From Brevundimonas sp. UBA6550 (GTDB lineage Bacteria; Pseudomonadota; Alphaproteobacteria; Caulobacterales; Caulobacteraceae): a stretch of DNA of 64,000 nt. The notes below the pieces were generated by a model, which searched no databases, was not told the DNA's origin, and worked only from the letters and a program-made list of their open reading frames with translations. The position numbers and the translations under genes were made by a program. The DNA is taken from contig NZ_DJKE01000012.1 of assembly GCF_002434505.1 (NCBI RefSeq), positions 320,372 to 384,371 on the forward strand, written 5' to 3'. Of the stretch, positions 1 to 11,380 are shown one piece after another. Numbering within the stretch: position 1 is the stretch's first letter; the number at the start of each line of letters is the position of its first letter.

Positions 1-1135
1 CCTCGCACGGCTGCCGGTCGCCATAGGTCCAGTCGGCGGCGCGGTGGCGCAGGCCGGCGACGGCGGCGGGCGACGTGGGCGCGAGCAGGTCGTCGCGCAG
101 GGTCATGTCGGGACGCATCCGCTCGCCCGACAGGTCGAACGCCCCGGCATAGACCGCCTCCCCGTCCCGCGCCTCGAACCCGGACGCGCCCAGGCAGAAG
201 TGGGTGATGTGCTGGCCCATGTTGATCCCGCTCAGCCGCCAGCGGCCGGGCGGAACGGCGAAGGTCTGGGTCACGGCGCGGGTGCGATCGCCCCGAGCGG
301 CGGCGCGCGTCGGCAGGGCGACGGCGAACAGCGCCGGGCGGCCGTCGTTCTCCCACGGCTGGATATCCGGCGCCGGTCCCTGGCGGCTGAAGATCAGGGT
401 GCGTCCGCCCTGTTCTGCCATGCCGGTCAGACGCACCGTCACCAGGGCGTCGCCCGGCTTGATCGCAATCTCTTCCGGTTTCAGGGCGCGCGGCGGACGG
501 GCGGTGCGCGGCGCCTGGGGACCTCGGCGCGACGGCGCGGGCGCGGCGTCGGACGGCGGCAGGGCCTGCAGGCTCAAGGACACCTTGTCCAGATCGCCGG
601 CGCGGCCGATCACCACCGTATCGCCGCGAACGGCGTCATTGTCGTAAACGCGAACGACCTGGCCCGCCGGCGTGGCGGCGCCCACGCGATCGGTCAGGGC
701 GTCGTGAAGGGCGGGCTGCTCCATCGCATCCAGCGTCTTGCCCTCGGTTTCGTCCAGCCGCACCACGCGCCAGCCGTTCACGACCATGCAGTTCTCCATA
801 TTGGCGGCGACGCCCCGGCGCTCCTGCATCCCGTTCACCGCGCCCTGGATGACGCCGACCACCAGCGCGCCCAACAGGCCGCCGGCCGCCGCCGCACCGG
901 CGGCGCCGTTGTCGTCCGGCTGGCGCATCCGCCCCGCCTCGACCATGCAGGCCCGCAGGGCCTCGTCATGCTGGGCCAGATCGGCGCCCGCGCGGTTGAA
1001 GTAGGTGTAGCCGGCGCTGGACCGCGTCAGGTCGATGCGCTCAGCCCCCGTCGCGGCCGCGCGCGTGACGATCTGGGCCTGGACCGGCTCTGCGGCCATG
1101 ATCAACAGGCCGGCTGCGATTGCGATACGTTTCAT
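1..1135 (-). CDS. Secreted hypothetical protein (3' part outside window)
   Basis: The reading frame is open from the ATG complementary to 1133-1135 to the left edge, giving about 378 codons with no stop, so the C terminus is missing. The first 21 residues (MKRIAIAAGLLIMAAEPVQAQ) form a signal peptide, which puts the protein in the periplasm or outside. Residues of about 76-102 are a Gly/Ala-rich hydrophobic stretch resembling a glycine zipper, which could insert in a membrane. I do not recognise the family. It lies 60 bases downstream of murB on the same strand, where ddl is usual in this cluster, so it may be co-transcribed with murB. Confidence 0.75.
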   Translation of the reverse strand, partial: MKRIAIAAGLLIMAAEPVQAQIVTRAAATGAERIDLTRSSAGYTYFNRAGADLAQHDEALRACMVEAGRMRQPDDNGAAGAAAAGGLLGALVVGVIQGAVNGMQERRGVAANMENCMVVNGWRVVRLDETEGKTLDAMEQPALHDALTDRVGAATPAGQVVRVYDNDAVRGDTVVIGRAGDLDKVSLSLQALPPSDAAPAPSRRGPQAPRTARPPRALKPEEIAIKPGDALVTVRLTGMAEQGGRTLIFSRQGPAPDIQPWENDGRPALFAVALPTRAAARGDRTRAVTQTFAVPPGRWRLSGINMGQHITHFCLGASGFEARDGEAVYAGAFDLSGERMRPDMTLRDDLLAPTSPAAVAGLRHRAADWTYGDRQPCE

Positions 1136-1195
1136 CTGGATTCTCCCCCGAGAATCCGCCTCTAGGGCGCGGCGTTTTCGCGCGCAACCTTGGAT

Positions 1196-2110
1196 TTACG
1201 AAAGAGCGCGCCCGATCCGCTTGATCTCCCAATCCAGCTGGACGCCGGTCTTTTGCAGCACGTCGGCGCGGACGGCCTCGCCCAGGCCCTCGATGTCGGC
1301 GGCGGTGGCCTCGCCCGGGTTGATCATGAAGTTGGAGTGCAGTTCGCTGAACCTGGCGCCGCCGCCGGTCACGGCGTGCAACCGGCCGCGCCAGCCGGCC
1401 TCGTCCACCAGCTTCCACGACGAATGGCCAGGCGGGTTCTTGAAGGTGGAGCCGCCGGTCTTTTCGCGGATCGGCTGGGTGGTTTCGCGGCGGCTGGTGA
1501 TCTCGGCCATCCGGGCCGCCACGGCGTCGGGCGCATCGGCCGTTCCACGATAGGTCGCCTCGACCCAGATGATGTCGGCGGGCGCCTGGGAATGGCGATA
1601 GGTGTAGCCGAAGTCGGCCAGGGCGTAGTCGACCCGCTGGCCCTGGCGGTTCAGGCCCCATGCCGAGACCAGCACGTCCTTGGTCTCCGCGCCGTAACAG
1701 CCGGCGTTCATGGTCAGGGCGCCGCCGACCGCGCCGGGAATGCCGGCATAGAACTCCAGCCCGGCGATCCCCGCCTTGGCCGCCGCGCGCGCCACCATGG
1801 CGTCCAGCGCCCCGGCGCCGGCCGTGATCGTCAGGCCGTCGGTCGTGACCTGGCCCCAGGCGCGGCCGGCCAGCCGGATCACCACCCCCTCGACCCCGCC
1901 GTCGCGCACGATGACGTTGGAGCCGACGCCCAGCACCATGACCGGAACGGCAGGGTCCAGCGCCTTCAGAAAGTCCGCCAGATCGTCGGCGTCCGCCGGA
2001 ATGAACAGCGCCTCGGCCGCTCCGCCGACACGGAACCAGGTGTAGGGGCCCAGCGGCTCGTTCAGCAGCAGCTTGCCGCGGACCGGCGGAAGATTGTCTT
2101 TCAAGGTCAT
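1196..2110 (-). CDS. murB: UDP-N-acetylenolpyruvoylglucosamine reductase
   Basis: MurB reduces UDP-GlcNAc-enolpyruvate to UDP-MurNAc with NADPH and FAD, the second committed step of peptidoglycan precursor synthesis in the cytoplasm. The 304-residue length is normal. Visible hallmarks are the FAD-binding stretch with YTWFRVGG near the N terminus and [13 protein letters not shown], then [18 protein letters not shown], the YRHS segment that carries a type I MurB tyrosine, and the C-terminal [11 protein letters not shown], whose glutamate region is catalytic. murC, normally the adjacent upstream gene, is separated from it by a gene on the opposite strand, so murB probably has its own promoter in 2111-2206. 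Confidence 0.97.
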   Translation of the reverse strand: MTLKDNLPPVRGKLLLNEPLGPYTWFRVGGAAEALFIPADADDLADFLKALDPAVPVMVLGVGSNVIVRDGGVEGVVIRLAGRAWGQVTTDGLTITAGAGALDAMVARAAAKAGIAGLEFYAGIPGAVGGALTMNAGCYGAETKDVLVSAWGLNRQGQRVDYALADFGYTYRHSQAPADIIWVEATYRGTADAPDAVAARMAEITSRRETTQPIREKTGGSTFKNPPGHSSWKLVDEAGWRGRLHAVTGGGARFSELHSNFMINPGEATAADIEGLGEAVRADVLQKTGVQLDWEIKRIGRALS

Positions 2111-2206
2111 TCCGACCCGATAACGCCAGCGGGCACGATGCGAAAGACGCCTGCTTTCAAATCGGACGACTGGTCACGTCGCCAGCGTGTCGCCTAGGGT
2201 GGCGTC

Positions 2207-2884
2207 ATGAAGATCAGGAACGCCTTCGCCATCATAGCGCTCGGCATGGGGGTGACGGCGATCATCCTGTTCGGCTGGATCGGCTTCGTCTTCGCGATCA
2301 ACACCTATACGCCGGTCGCGATGACGGCGGAGGCCGCGCTGAACCTGATTCTGGTCCTCCTGCTGGCGACGGCCGGCCTGCCCATCCTGCACGCCGCCGT
2401 CTATCGCTGGTTCTGGCATATCCGCCGCCGACGCGAGGCGGCCGCCTATTCGAGGGGCGAGCCGATCCCCGCCTTCGGATCGGAACCGACCGCCCCTCCC
2501 CCGCACGCCGCCAAGACGACAAGGCAACGTCTTCTTTATAGTGCGCTCTACGTCGTCGGAATCCTGTCGCTCGTCGCCGCCTATGCGCCGATCGGGCATC
2601 AGGAAGGGCTGACGGCCTTTCTGGACAGGTTCAGCGCAGGCCGCGCCTCCTTCACGAGCCTGGCGACCCTGATCGTCATATTCCTGCCGATGGCCATAAG
2701 CTTCGCCCTCCTCGCCCCGCTGGTGGAGCGTGACAGCCGGAGGCTGAACGCCGGCCTTGTCGATACTGCGGAGATTCTGCGACTTCAGGCGAAGCAGGAA
2801 TGGCTGTTCAGCTTCGCGACCGACTTCGTCATGACGGGCTTCCTGGCCTTCTTCGCCGGGAACCTGATCCTGAGCTTCCTTTAG
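2207..2884 (+). CDS. Multi-pass membrane protein of unknown function
   Basis: This 225-residue protein has about five hydrophobic segments (near residues 8-30, 40-65, 109-126, 147-168 and 205-225), with a basic loop after the second. That fits an inner-membrane protein. I do not recognise a family. It sits in the opposite orientation between murC and murB, an unusual interruption of that gene pair. Its TAG stop (2882-2884) overlaps the TAA stop of murC on the other strand by two bases. The ATG at 2207 is 12 bases after GCCTAGG; no strong ribosome-binding site is visible. Confidence 0.7.
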   Translation: MKIRNAFAIIALGMGVTAIILFGWIGFVFAINTYTPVAMTAEAALNLILVLLLATAGLPILHAAVYRWFWHIRRRREAAAYSRGEPIPAFGSEPTAPPPHAAKTTRQRLLYSALYVVGILSLVAAYAPIGHQEGLTAFLDRFSAGRASFTSLATLIVIFLPMAISFALLAPLVERDSRRLNAGLVDTAEILRLQAKQEWLFSFATDFVMTGFLAFFAGNLILSFL

Positions 2885-4296
2885 CCGCCCAAGGCCTCCA
2901 GTTGCGCCGGCAGGGCGTAGGCCCAGCTGGTGATGTCGCCGGCGCCCAGCAGGACGACCACATCGCCGGCCTTGGCCTCTTCCTTGATCAGGCGCGGCAG
3001 GACGGCGGCGTTCTCCAGCGCCTGGACATGGCGGTGGCCATACCGGCGCACGCCGTCGGCCAAGGCCTGCTTGTCCACCCCTTCGATCGGCTGTTCGCCT
3101 GCCGGATAAACGTCGGCGACGATCACGCTGTCGGCGTCCGAGAAACTGGTCGAGAACTCGTCCATCAGGTCGCGCAGACGGGTGTAGCGATGCGGCTGGA
3201 CCACGGCGATCACACGCCCCTCGGCCACCTGACGCGCGGCCTTCAGTACGGCGGCGATCTCGACCGGGTGATGGCCATAGTCATCCACGATCCGCACGCC
3301 GCCCACGACGCCGGTGGTGGTGAAGCGACGCTTGACCCCGCCGAACCCGGCTAGGCCGGTGCGGATCGCCTCGTCCGAGACGTCCAGCTCGCGCGCCACG
3401 GCGATGGCGGCCAGGGCGTTGGAGACATTGTGCCAGCCGGCCATGGGCAGGTGCAGGCCTTCGATCCGGTGCGTCTCGCCGTTCTGGATCACCACATCGA
3501 AGCGGGCGCCGTCCGGCCCCATCTGACAGTTGTCGGCCCGCACCATGGCCTGGGGGTTCGTGCCATAGGTCACGAGCCGCCGGTTATCGATGGAGGCAAC
3601 CAGTTTCTGCACCTCCGGGTGGTCCAGGCAGACGGCGGCGAAACCGTAGAAGGGGATGTTCTCCACGAAGTCCACGAACGCCTTACGCACCGCGTCGAAG
3701 TCGCCATAGTGGTCCAGATGTTCCGGGTCGATGTTGGTCACGATGGCGACGGTCGACTTCAGGCGCAGGAAGCTGCCGTCCGACTCGTCCGCCTCGACCA
3801 CGATCCAGTCGCCGTCGCCCACCTTGGCGTTGGTGCCATAGGCGTTGATGATGCCGCCGTTGACCACCGTGGGGTCCAGGCCGGCCGCGTCCAGAAGGGT
3901 CGCGACCATCGAGGTCGTCGTCGTCTTGCCGTGGGTGCCGCCGACCGCGATTGAGAACTGCAGCCGCATCAGCTCGGCCAGCATCTCGGCCCGGCGCACC
4001 AGAGGGATGCGGCGCTCGCGGGCCGCCTTCATCTCGGGGTTCTCGGCCTTGACCGCCGTGGAATAGACCACCGCCGAGACGCCCTCGCCCACATGGGCGG
4101 CGTCGTGGCCGATGAAGATCCTGGCGCCCAGCTGTTCCAGCCGTTCGGTGTTGGCGCTGGCCTTGGCGTCCGAGCCCTGAACCGAATAGCCGATCTTCAG
4201 CATGATCTCGGCGATGCCGCTCATGCCGATGCCGCCTATACCGACGAAGTGGACGGGACCGAGGTCGAACGGAACGGGGCGAAGGCGTGCGATCAT
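2881..4296 (-). CDS. murC: UDP-N-acetylmuramate--L-alanine ligase
   Basis: MurC adds L-Ala to UDP-MurNAc, using ATP, to start the stem peptide. The protein is 471 residues. It begins [13 protein letters not shown] and runs into the nucleotide-fold motif [16 protein letters not shown]. The Mur-ligase P-loop is [11 protein letters not shown], followed by [21 protein letters not shown] and the C-terminal [10 protein letters not shown]. The frame stays open upstream to 5934, antisense to the catalase gene, but conserved MurC sequence begins only here, so I place the start at 4296. It is separated from murG, its usual neighbour, by about 15.7 kb. Confidence 0.97.
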   Translation of the reverse strand: MIARLRPVPFDLGPVHFVGIGGIGMSGIAEIMLKIGYSVQGSDAKASANTERLEQLGARIFIGHDAAHVGEGVSAVVYSTAVKAENPEMKAARERRIPLVRRAEMLAELMRLQFSIAVGGTHGKTTTTSMVATLLDAAGLDPTVVNGGIINAYGTNAKVGDGDWIVVEADESDGSFLRLKSTVAIVTNIDPEHLDHYGDFDAVRKAFVDFVENIPFYGFAAVCLDHPEVQKLVASIDNRRLVTYGTNPQAMVRADNCQMGPDGARFDVVIQNGETHRIEGLHLPMAGWHNVSNALAAIAVARELDVSDEAIRTGLAGFGGVKRRFTTTGVVGGVRIVDDYGHHPVEIAAVLKAARQVAEGRVIAVVQPHRYTRLRDLMDEFSTSFSDADSVIVADVYPAGEQPIEGVDKQALADGVRRYGHRHVQALENAAVLPRLIKEEAKAGDVVVLLGAGDITSWAYALPAQLEALGG

Positions 4297-4467
4297 CGTC
4301 GCGTCATAAACGCCGCCTCGCGTCCTGCGAAGGGTGCGCCGCGTGCGGAGCGAACTTTTCTGCGGTCGGCTTGTGCGCTCTCGCACAGAACCATCCCAAA
4401 CCCATGGCGTTAGCAAGGTGATGCGCGCCACGCCCCGTGGTCGCCGGCTTCCCCAAAAGGTTTTCAG

Positions 4468-6555
4468 ATGGCCAAGACCCCTGCGCGCGCCCCCACGTCC
4501 ACGCTGGGCGACGGCGGCGAACTGCACCAGACCGCCGCGACGCCCGAGACCCGCACCACCACCAACCACGGCGCGCCGATCAGCGACAATCAGAACTCGC
4601 TCAAGGCCGGCCCGCGCGGCTCGACCCTGCTGGAGGACTTCATCCTTCGCGAAAAGATCCAGCATTTCGACCATGAGCGCATCCCCGAACGGATCGTCCA
4701 TGCGCGCGGCTCGGCCGCCCACGGCTTCTTCGAACTGACCGACAGCCTGGCCGACTTCACCACCGCCAAGATCCTGACGGAGGTCGGCAAGAAGACCGAA
4801 CTGTTCACCCGCTTCTCGACCGTGGCGGGCGGGGCCGGTTCGGTGGACACGCCGCGCGACGTGCGCGGCTTCGCGGTCAAATTCTATACGGTCGAGGGCA
4901 ACTGGGATCTGGTGGGCAACAACATCCCGGTTTTCTTCATCCAGGACGCGATCAAATTCCCGGACCTGATCCATTCGGTGAAGATGGAGGCCGACAAGGG
5001 CTATCCCCAGGCGGCCAGCGCGCACGACACCTTCTGGGATTTCATCGGCCTGATGCCCGAAAGCACCCACATGGTCATGTGGGCCATGTCGGATCGAGGC
5101 ATCCCGCGCAGCCTGCGGATGATGGAGGGGTTCGGCGTCAACACCTTCCGCCTGATCAACGCCGAGGGCACGCCGACCTTCGTCAAATTCCACTGGCGGC
5201 CCAAGCTGGGGACGCAATCCACCTGCTGGGACGAGGCGGTCAAGATCGCCGGCGCCGATCCCGACTATCACCGCCGCGACCTGTATGAAGCCATCGACCA
5301 GGGCGACTTCCCCGAATGGGAGTTCGGCGTGCAGCTGTTCAGCCAGGAACAGGCCGACGCCCTGCCCTTCGACATTCTGGACGCCACCAAGCTGGTCCCG
5401 GAAGAGGATCACCCGATCCGCGTGATCGGCCGCATGGTCCTGGACCGCAACCCGGACAACTTCTTCGCCGAAACCGAACAGGCCGCCTTCCTGCCGACCA
5501 ATATCGTGCCGGGCATCGACTTTTCCGAAGACCCGCTGCTGCAGGGGCGGCTGTTCTCCTATCAGGACACCCAGCTGTCGCGCCTTGGCACGGTCAACTT
5601 CCATCAGATCCCGATCAACCAGGCCAAGGGCTGCCCCTTCCAGAATTTCCAGCGCGACGGCCATATGCAGATGGCGGTGCCGAAGGGCCGCGCCAACTAT
5701 GAGCCCAACAGTCTGGCCCAGGCCGGCGAGGACGGCGGTCCGCGCGAGGATCCCAAGGGCGGCTTCCGCACCGCCCCCGTTCCGGTCGAGGGTGAGAAGG
5801 TCCGGCTGCGCGCCGAGACCTTCGCCGACCATTACAGTCAGGCGCGGCTGTTCTTCCGCTCCCAGACCGAGATCGAACAGGCCCACCTGGCCAGCGCCAT
5901 CGTCTTCGAACTGTCCAAGGTGTCCCTGCCCCACGTGCGCGAGCGCATTCTGGCCAATCTGCAGAATGTGGATCAGACCCTGGCCCAGCGCGTGGCAAAC
6001 GGTCTTAACCTGCCCCTGCCCAAGGCGTCAGATCCCGGCGTCGCGCCCATCGACCTGGACGCCTCGCCCGCGCTTCGCATCGTGGGCAAATATCCCGAGA
6101 CGCTGAAGGGGCGGAAAGTCGCCATCCTGGTCGCGGACGGTTCCGACGGCGCGGTCGTCGATGCGGTCCGGGCTGCGGTCGAGGGCGACGGCGGTTCGGT
6201 CTTCATCGTCGCGCCCAAGATCGGCGGCGCCAAGCTGAAGGGCGGAAAGACCCTGGCCGCCGACGGTCAACTGGCCGGCAGTCCGTCGGTCCTGTTCGAC
6301 GCCGTCGCCATCGTCCTGTCCGAGGAGGGCTGCGCGCAGTTGCTGAAGGAAGGCGCGGCGGTCGATTTCGCCAAGGACGCCTTCGGCCACCTGAAGGCCA
6401 TCGGCCATACGCCAGAGGCCCAGCCGCTGCTGGACAATGCGGGCGTCGAACCGGACGCCGGCGTGATCGACCTGTCCAAGGCGGCCGACGATTTCCTGGC
6501 CCCCGCCCGCACCCGCCAATGGGATCGCGAGCCGAAGGTGCGCATGCTGGCCTGA
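4468..6555 (+). CDS. katE: Large-subunit catalase (HPII/KatE type)
   Basis: This is a monofunctional haem catalase that dismutates hydrogen peroxide. The 695-residue length and a C-terminal domain of about 150 residues (from [12 protein letters not shown] near residue 550) match the large-subunit clade, whose C terminus is a DJ-1/PfpI-like fold. The catalytic His is H78 in RIVHARG, the distal Asn is in [11 protein letters not shown] (N151/N152), and the proximal haem-ligand Tyr is in [14 protein letters not shown]. The start codon is preceded by only a weak AAAAGG. It is divergent from murC across a 171-base gap, where I could not identify an OxyR or other regulator site. Confidence 0.96.
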   Translation: MAKTPARAPTSTLGDGGELHQTAATPETRTTTNHGAPISDNQNSLKAGPRGSTLLEDFILREKIQHFDHERIPERIVHARGSAAHGFFELTDSLADFTTAKILTEVGKKTELFTRFSTVAGGAGSVDTPRDVRGFAVKFYTVEGNWDLVGNNIPVFFIQDAIKFPDLIHSVKMEADKGYPQAASAHDTFWDFIGLMPESTHMVMWAMSDRGIPRSLRMMEGFGVNTFRLINAEGTPTFVKFHWRPKLGTQSTCWDEAVKIAGADPDYHRRDLYEAIDQGDFPEWEFGVQLFSQEQADALPFDILDATKLVPEEDHPIRVIGRMVLDRNPDNFFAETEQAAFLPTNIVPGIDFSEDPLLQGRLFSYQDTQLSRLGTVNFHQIPINQAKGCPFQNFQRDGHMQMAVPKGRANYEPNSLAQAGEDGGPREDPKGGFRTAPVPVEGEKVRLRAETFADHYSQARLFFRSQTEIEQAHLASAIVFELSKVSLPHVRERILANLQNVDQTLAQRVANGLNLPLPKASDPGVAPIDLDASPALRIVGKYPETLKGRKVAILVADGSDGAVVDAVRAAVEGDGGSVFIVAPKIGGAKLKGGKTLAADGQLAGSPSVLFDAVAIVLSEEGCAQLLKEGAAVDFAKDAFGHLKAIGHTPEAQPLLDNAGVEPDAGVIDLSKAADDFLAPARTRQWDREPKVRMLA

Positions 6556-6589
6556 GACGAAGGCGACCGGCGCGATCATCTCGCGCCGG

Positions 6590-6615
6590 TTACCCGACCT
6601 TAACCACAAGGATTC
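6590..6615 (+). promoter_or_regulatory. ccrM leader: CtrA-like half-sites and a GANTC site
   Basis: Just upstream of ccrM the sequence reads TTAC (6590-6593), six bases, then TTAACC (6600-6605). This is close to the CtrA consensus TTAA-N7-TTAA but has one mismatch and a spacing one base short. A GATTC at 6611-6615 is a GANTC site, the target of CcrM itself. In Caulobacter, ccrM is activated by CtrA and its leader carries GANTC sites, so the same logic is likely here. Confidence 0.4.
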
Positions 6616-6622
6616 ACCATGA

Positions 6623-7744
<1,122 letters not shown>

Positions 7745-7747
7745 CCG

Positions 7748-7764
7748 CGGGGTGCGACACCCCG
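7748..7764 (+). terminator. GC-rich hairpin after ccrM
   Basis: CGGGGTG and CACCCCG form a perfect 7-bp stem with a 3-base loop, four bases after the ccrM stop. There is no U-run after it, so it may be a weak or Rho-assisted terminator. Confidence 0.4.
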
Positions 7765-7942
7765 TCGCGCCTGTCACATCAAGCACTTAGCGGATCGGAG
7801 TACGATTCCGCACACGAACCAAGGGTGCAGCTTCACTGTAACCTGCCGAAACCGTTGCGAAAATTCGCCGCGTAAGGTGGAACTTCGCAGTTGCGAGAAC
7901 ATTGATGTTCACGGCCCGCCGTTGCGGTGTCGGAGCACCCTC

Positions 7943-9058
7943 ATGAAAATCGCGCAGATCACCCCGCTGTATGAAGCCGTCCCGCCCAGGCTGTATGGCG
8001 GGACTGAACGTGTGGTCGCGCATCTGACGGACGCCCTGGTCGATCTGGGCCACGACGTCACCCTGTTCGCCAGCGCCGACGCCCAGACCAAGGCGCGCCT
8101 GGTGCCCGTGCGCGATCAGGCGATCCGCCTGGACCCCGCGCCGCTGAAATCCGACCTGGCCGCCCACATGTCCATGCTGGGCGAGGTGCTGGACCGCGCC
8201 GAGGATTTCGACGTGATCCACTTCCACACCGACATGATCCACTTCCCGCTGTTCCAGAAATACGCGGACAAGACCCTGACCACCTTGCACGGTCGGCTGG
8301 ACATGAAGGATCTGCCCGGCGTCTATGCCCGCTGGAGCGAGTTCGGCCTGGTCTCCATCTCCGACGATCAACGCAAGCCCCTGCACTTCGCCAACTGGAA
8401 GGCGACCGTCCATCACGGCATGCCGGGCGAACAATATATCTTCTCCCCGAAGTCCGAGGGCTATCTGGCCTTCCTTGGCCGCATCTCGCCCGAGAAGCGG
8501 CCCGACCGGGCCATCGAGATCGCCACCAAGCTGGGCAAGCGGCTGAAGATGGCCGCCAAGGTGGACGCCGCCGACAAACGCTATTGGGAGGAGACCATTC
8601 GTCCGCTGGTCGAGGGCAATCCCCTGATCGAGTTCATCGGCGAGATCGGCGACCATCAGAAGTCCGCCTTCTTGGGCGGCGCCGACGTCCTGCTGTTTCC
8701 CATCGACTGGCCCGAGCCGTTCGGCTTGGTGATGATCGAGGCCATGGCCTGCGGCACGCCGGTCGTGGCCTTCCGCTGCGGCTCGACGCCCGAGGTGATC
8801 GAGGACGGCGCCACCGGCTTCCTGGTCGATACGATGGAACAGGCCATCGCCGCCGCCGGTCGCGCGCATCTGCTGGATCGCGAGGCCGTGCGCGCCCGGT
8901 TCGACCTGCGGTTCTCGGCCACCGCCATGGCCCGGCGTTATCTCGACGTCTACGGCGACCTGCTGGCGCGCCGCCCCTTTGCGGAGGCGCCGCTCGATAC
9001 CGTCGTCACGCCTTTGCGGCCCCTGGCGGAAGATCGCAGCTTCGCGGCCCTGGCCTGA
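7943..9058 (+). CDS. GT4-family glycosyltransferase
   Basis: This 371-residue GT-B fold retaining glycosyltransferase has the N-terminal acceptor motif YGGTERVVAHL and the C-terminal donor-site motif EPFGLVMIEAMACGTPVV, in which the two glutamates of E-x7-E are present. GRISPEKRPDRAIEIA marks the start of the nucleotide-sugar half. The start MKIAQITPLYE is the first Rossmann strand, so I prefer 7943 to the in-frame ATG 22 codons upstream. The donor and acceptor are unknown. The next gene is a glycogen-debranching-type glucosidase; this pairing suggests glucan or trehalose-like storage or osmoprotectant metabolism, but that is inference. A GANTC site (GATTC, 7804-7808) lies in its leader. Confidence 0.88.
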   Translation: MKIAQITPLYEAVPPRLYGGTERVVAHLTDALVDLGHDVTLFASADAQTKARLVPVRDQAIRLDPAPLKSDLAAHMSMLGEVLDRAEDFDVIHFHTDMIHFPLFQKYADKTLTTLHGRLDMKDLPGVYARWSEFGLVSISDDQRKPLHFANWKATVHHGMPGEQYIFSPKSEGYLAFLGRISPEKRPDRAIEIATKLGKRLKMAAKVDAADKRYWEETIRPLVEGNPLIEFIGEIGDHQKSAFLGGADVLLFPIDWPEPFGLVMIEAMACGTPVVAFRCGSTPEVIEDGATGFLVDTMEQAIAAAGRAHLLDREAVRARFDLRFSATAMARRYLDVYGDLLARRPFAEAPLDTVVTPLRPLAEDRSFAALA

Positions 9059-9110
9059 TCGTCGCCAGCCCCTGGTGGGCGAACGCCTTCTGATCGTGCG
9101 ATAAAATATA

Positions 9111-9137
9111 GGCGGCGGAGGTGAACCCTCCGTCGCC
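9111..9137 (+). terminator. Stable hairpin between glycosyltransferase and glucosidase genes
   Basis: GGCGGCGGAGG (9111-9121) pairs with CCTCCGTCGCC (9127-9137): 11 pairs, one of them a wobble, with a 5-base loop. It follows an AT-rich ATAAAATATA. It could be a terminator or attenuator; there is no long U-run. Confidence 0.4.
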
Positions 9138-9228
9138 TTCATCAGTTGACCATCCAAGCGGTCCTTCAGCGCCGCATTCGGGTGTGACACGTTCGGCCAA
9201 GGCCTCACAACGACGGGGAAGAGACCGC

Positions 9229-11376
9229 ATGGACGACGCCTATTCCACCCAGCTGACCGCCGGCGAATCCGTCGAGGCCTCGGGTCTCGAACAGCTGATG
9301 GCGCTGAAGGACGGCGACACCTTCCTGGTCGCCGACGGCTGGGGCGACATGAAGGGCGGCGCAGACGGCCTGTTCGCCAACGACACGCGCGTCCTGTCGC
9401 GCTGGACCATGACAGTGGGCCTGCTGAAGCCGTCGCGCCTGTCGTCGGGCGTCAGCCAGGACAACGTCTTCTTCTCTTGCCACACCACCAATCGCCCCCT
9501 GCCGCCGATGGGCGGTCGGTCGGCCCCGGCCGGCGTGCTGCATATCGAACGCCGCCGCTTCCTGTGGAACCGCCGGATGTTCGAGCGGGTGCAGATGGTC
9601 AACCACGGGGTGGAGGACATCCTGCTGCCCCTGGCCTTCGACTTCGGGGCCGACTTCGCCGACATCTTCCAGGTGCGCGGCACACCGCGAGCCAAGCGCG
9701 GGACCATCCATACCCCGACCACCGATGGGCGGCGCGTCACCTTCCGCTACACCGGCCTGGACGATGTCGAACGCCTGTCCTGCCTGGCCTTTTCCGAACC
9801 GCCGGCCCGGCTGACGCATCAGCGCGCCGAGTTCATGTTCAGCCTGCCCAAGGGCCGGACCCTGGACCTCTATATCGAATGCGGCGTGGATTCCTGCGAG
9901 GCCCCGGACGACCGGCGTTGGCGGCTGAACGCCATCCAGGCGCGGTTGGCCATGCGCGCCAAGCGTCGGCGCGGCGCCTCGGTGCGCGGCCCGCGCAGCC
10001 CGCGCTTCAACGATTGGCTGGATCAGTCGCGCGCCGACATGGCGCTGTTGACCACCGACTTGCCGACCGGCCCCTATCCTTACGCCGGCACCCCCTGGTT
10101 CTCGACGCCGTTCGGGCGCGACGGCATCATCGCCGCCTGGCAGATGCTGTGGCTGGACCCGTCGCTGGCCCGGGGCGTTTTGACTTATCTGGCCAGCCGA
10201 CAGGCGACCGAGACCTCCCTCTATCAGGACAGTCAGCCCGGCAAGATCATGCACGAGACGCGCGGCGGCGAGATGAGCGCCCTGCACGAGGTGCCGTTCG
10301 GCCTTTATTACGGCGGCGTCGACACCACCTGCCTGTTCGTCGCCCTGGCCGGGGCCTACGCCAACCGGACCGGCGATCTGGACCTGATCCGCAGGCTCTG
10401 GCCCAATCTGATCGCCGCCGCGAATTGGATGCGCGACTATGGCGACAGCAACGGCGACGGCCTGATCGACTATCAGCGCGGCGCCGACACCGGCCTGTCG
10501 AACCAGGGCTGGAAGGATTCCGAGGACTCCATCTTCCACGCCGACGGCCGTTTCCCCAAGGGACCGATCGCGCTGCTGGAGGTTCAGGGCTACGCCTTCG
10601 CCGCCTGGAAGGCGCTGGGCGACCTGGGCGAGCGGCTGCACGACGACCGCGCGCCCGAATGGCGGATGCGCGCCGAACAGGTCCGCGCCCTGGTCGAGGA
10701 CAAATACTGGATGGAGGACGAGGGTTTCTACGCCGTCGCCCTGGACGGCGACGGGCAGCAATGCCGCGCCATCGCCTCCAACGCCGGCCATCTGCTGTTC
10801 ACCGGCCTGCCGTCGCTGGAACGCGCGCGTCGGGTCAGCAAACGCCTGCTGTCGGCCGAGTTCCGCACCGGCTGGGGCATCCGCACGCTGGAGGTCGGCC
10901 AGGCCCGCTTCAATCCGATGAGCTATCACAACGGCTCGGTCTGGCCCCACGACACCGCCATGGCCGCCGCCGGCATGGCCAACTATGGCGAGCGTGACGC
11001 GGTCGCCGAAATCCTGGCCGAAATCTACGCCGCCGCCGCTCACTTCCATCTGCGGCTGCCCGAGCTGTTCTGCGGCTTCCCCCGCACGCCAGGCGAGCCG
11101 CCCATCGCCTATCCGGTCGCCTGCCTGCCCCAGGCCTGGGCCGCCGGTTCGGTCTTCCTGATGCTTCAGGCGACGCTGGGTCTGTCCGTCGACGCCTGGA
11201 ACGAGACGGTCGATCTGGCCGATCCGGTGCTGCCCGCCGGCCTGGATCGCCTGAAGATCACCGGACTGGAGATCGGCGCCTCCGTCGTCGATCTGAACAT
11301 CCAGCATCTGGAAGGCCGCGCCGTCGTCATCCCCCGCCACAAGACCGGCAAGGTCGCGATCCGCACCCTGCGCTAG
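9229..11376 (+). CDS. Amylo-alpha-1,6-glucosidase (glycogen debranching type)
   Basis: A 715-residue protein of the bacterial glycogen-debranching family, with an N-terminal GDE_N_bis-like beta-domain (DGDTFLVADGWGDM through NDTRVLSRW) and a C-terminal six-hairpin glycosidase-like domain. The conserved segments AGTPWFSTPFGRDGIIAAWQ, DTTCLFVALAG, QGWKDSEDSIFHADG and SYHNGSVWPHDTA are visible; the acidic residues in the last three are the likely catalytic or substrate-binding ones. The ATG at 9229 follows GGGGAAGAG, a good ribosome-binding site, and is preferred to a GTG 36 codons upstream. It probably removes glucosyl branches or hydrolyses short alpha-glucans in the cytoplasm. Confidence 0.88.
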   Translation: MDDAYSTQLTAGESVEASGLEQLMALKDGDTFLVADGWGDMKGGADGLFANDTRVLSRWTMTVGLLKPSRLSSGVSQDNVFFSCHTTNRPLPPMGGRSAPAGVLHIERRRFLWNRRMFERVQMVNHGVEDILLPLAFDFGADFADIFQVRGTPRAKRGTIHTPTTDGRRVTFRYTGLDDVERLSCLAFSEPPARLTHQRAEFMFSLPKGRTLDLYIECGVDSCEAPDDRRWRLNAIQARLAMRAKRRRGASVRGPRSPRFNDWLDQSRADMALLTTDLPTGPYPYAGTPWFSTPFGRDGIIAAWQMLWLDPSLARGVLTYLASRQATETSLYQDSQPGKIMHETRGGEMSALHEVPFGLYYGGVDTTCLFVALAGAYANRTGDLDLIRRLWPNLIAAANWMRDYGDSNGDGLIDYQRGADTGLSNQGWKDSEDSIFHADGRFPKGPIALLEVQGYAFAAWKALGDLGERLHDDRAPEWRMRAEQVRALVEDKYWMEDEGFYAVALDGDGQQCRAIASNAGHLLFTGLPSLERARRVSKRLLSAEFRTGWGIRTLEVGQARFNPMSYHNGSVWPHDTAMAAAGMANYGERDAVAEILAEIYAAAAHFHLRLPELFCGFPRTPGEPPIAYPVACLPQAWAAGSVFLMLQATLGLSVDAWNETVDLADPVLPAGLDRLKITGLEIGASVVDLNIQHLEGRAVVIPRHKTGKVAIRTLR

Positions 11377-11380
11377 ACGA

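Noticed and set aside
2881..5934. A 1017-codon minus-strand frame through murC and antisense to the catalase gene
   Set aside because: Only the murC part (from 4296) has recognisable protein sequence; the rest is antisense to a well-supported catalase and typical of high-GC frames.
9205..11340. A 711-codon antisense frame over the glucosidase gene
   Set aside because: Shadow of the real gene; low-complexity Gly/Ala/Gln composition and no motifs.
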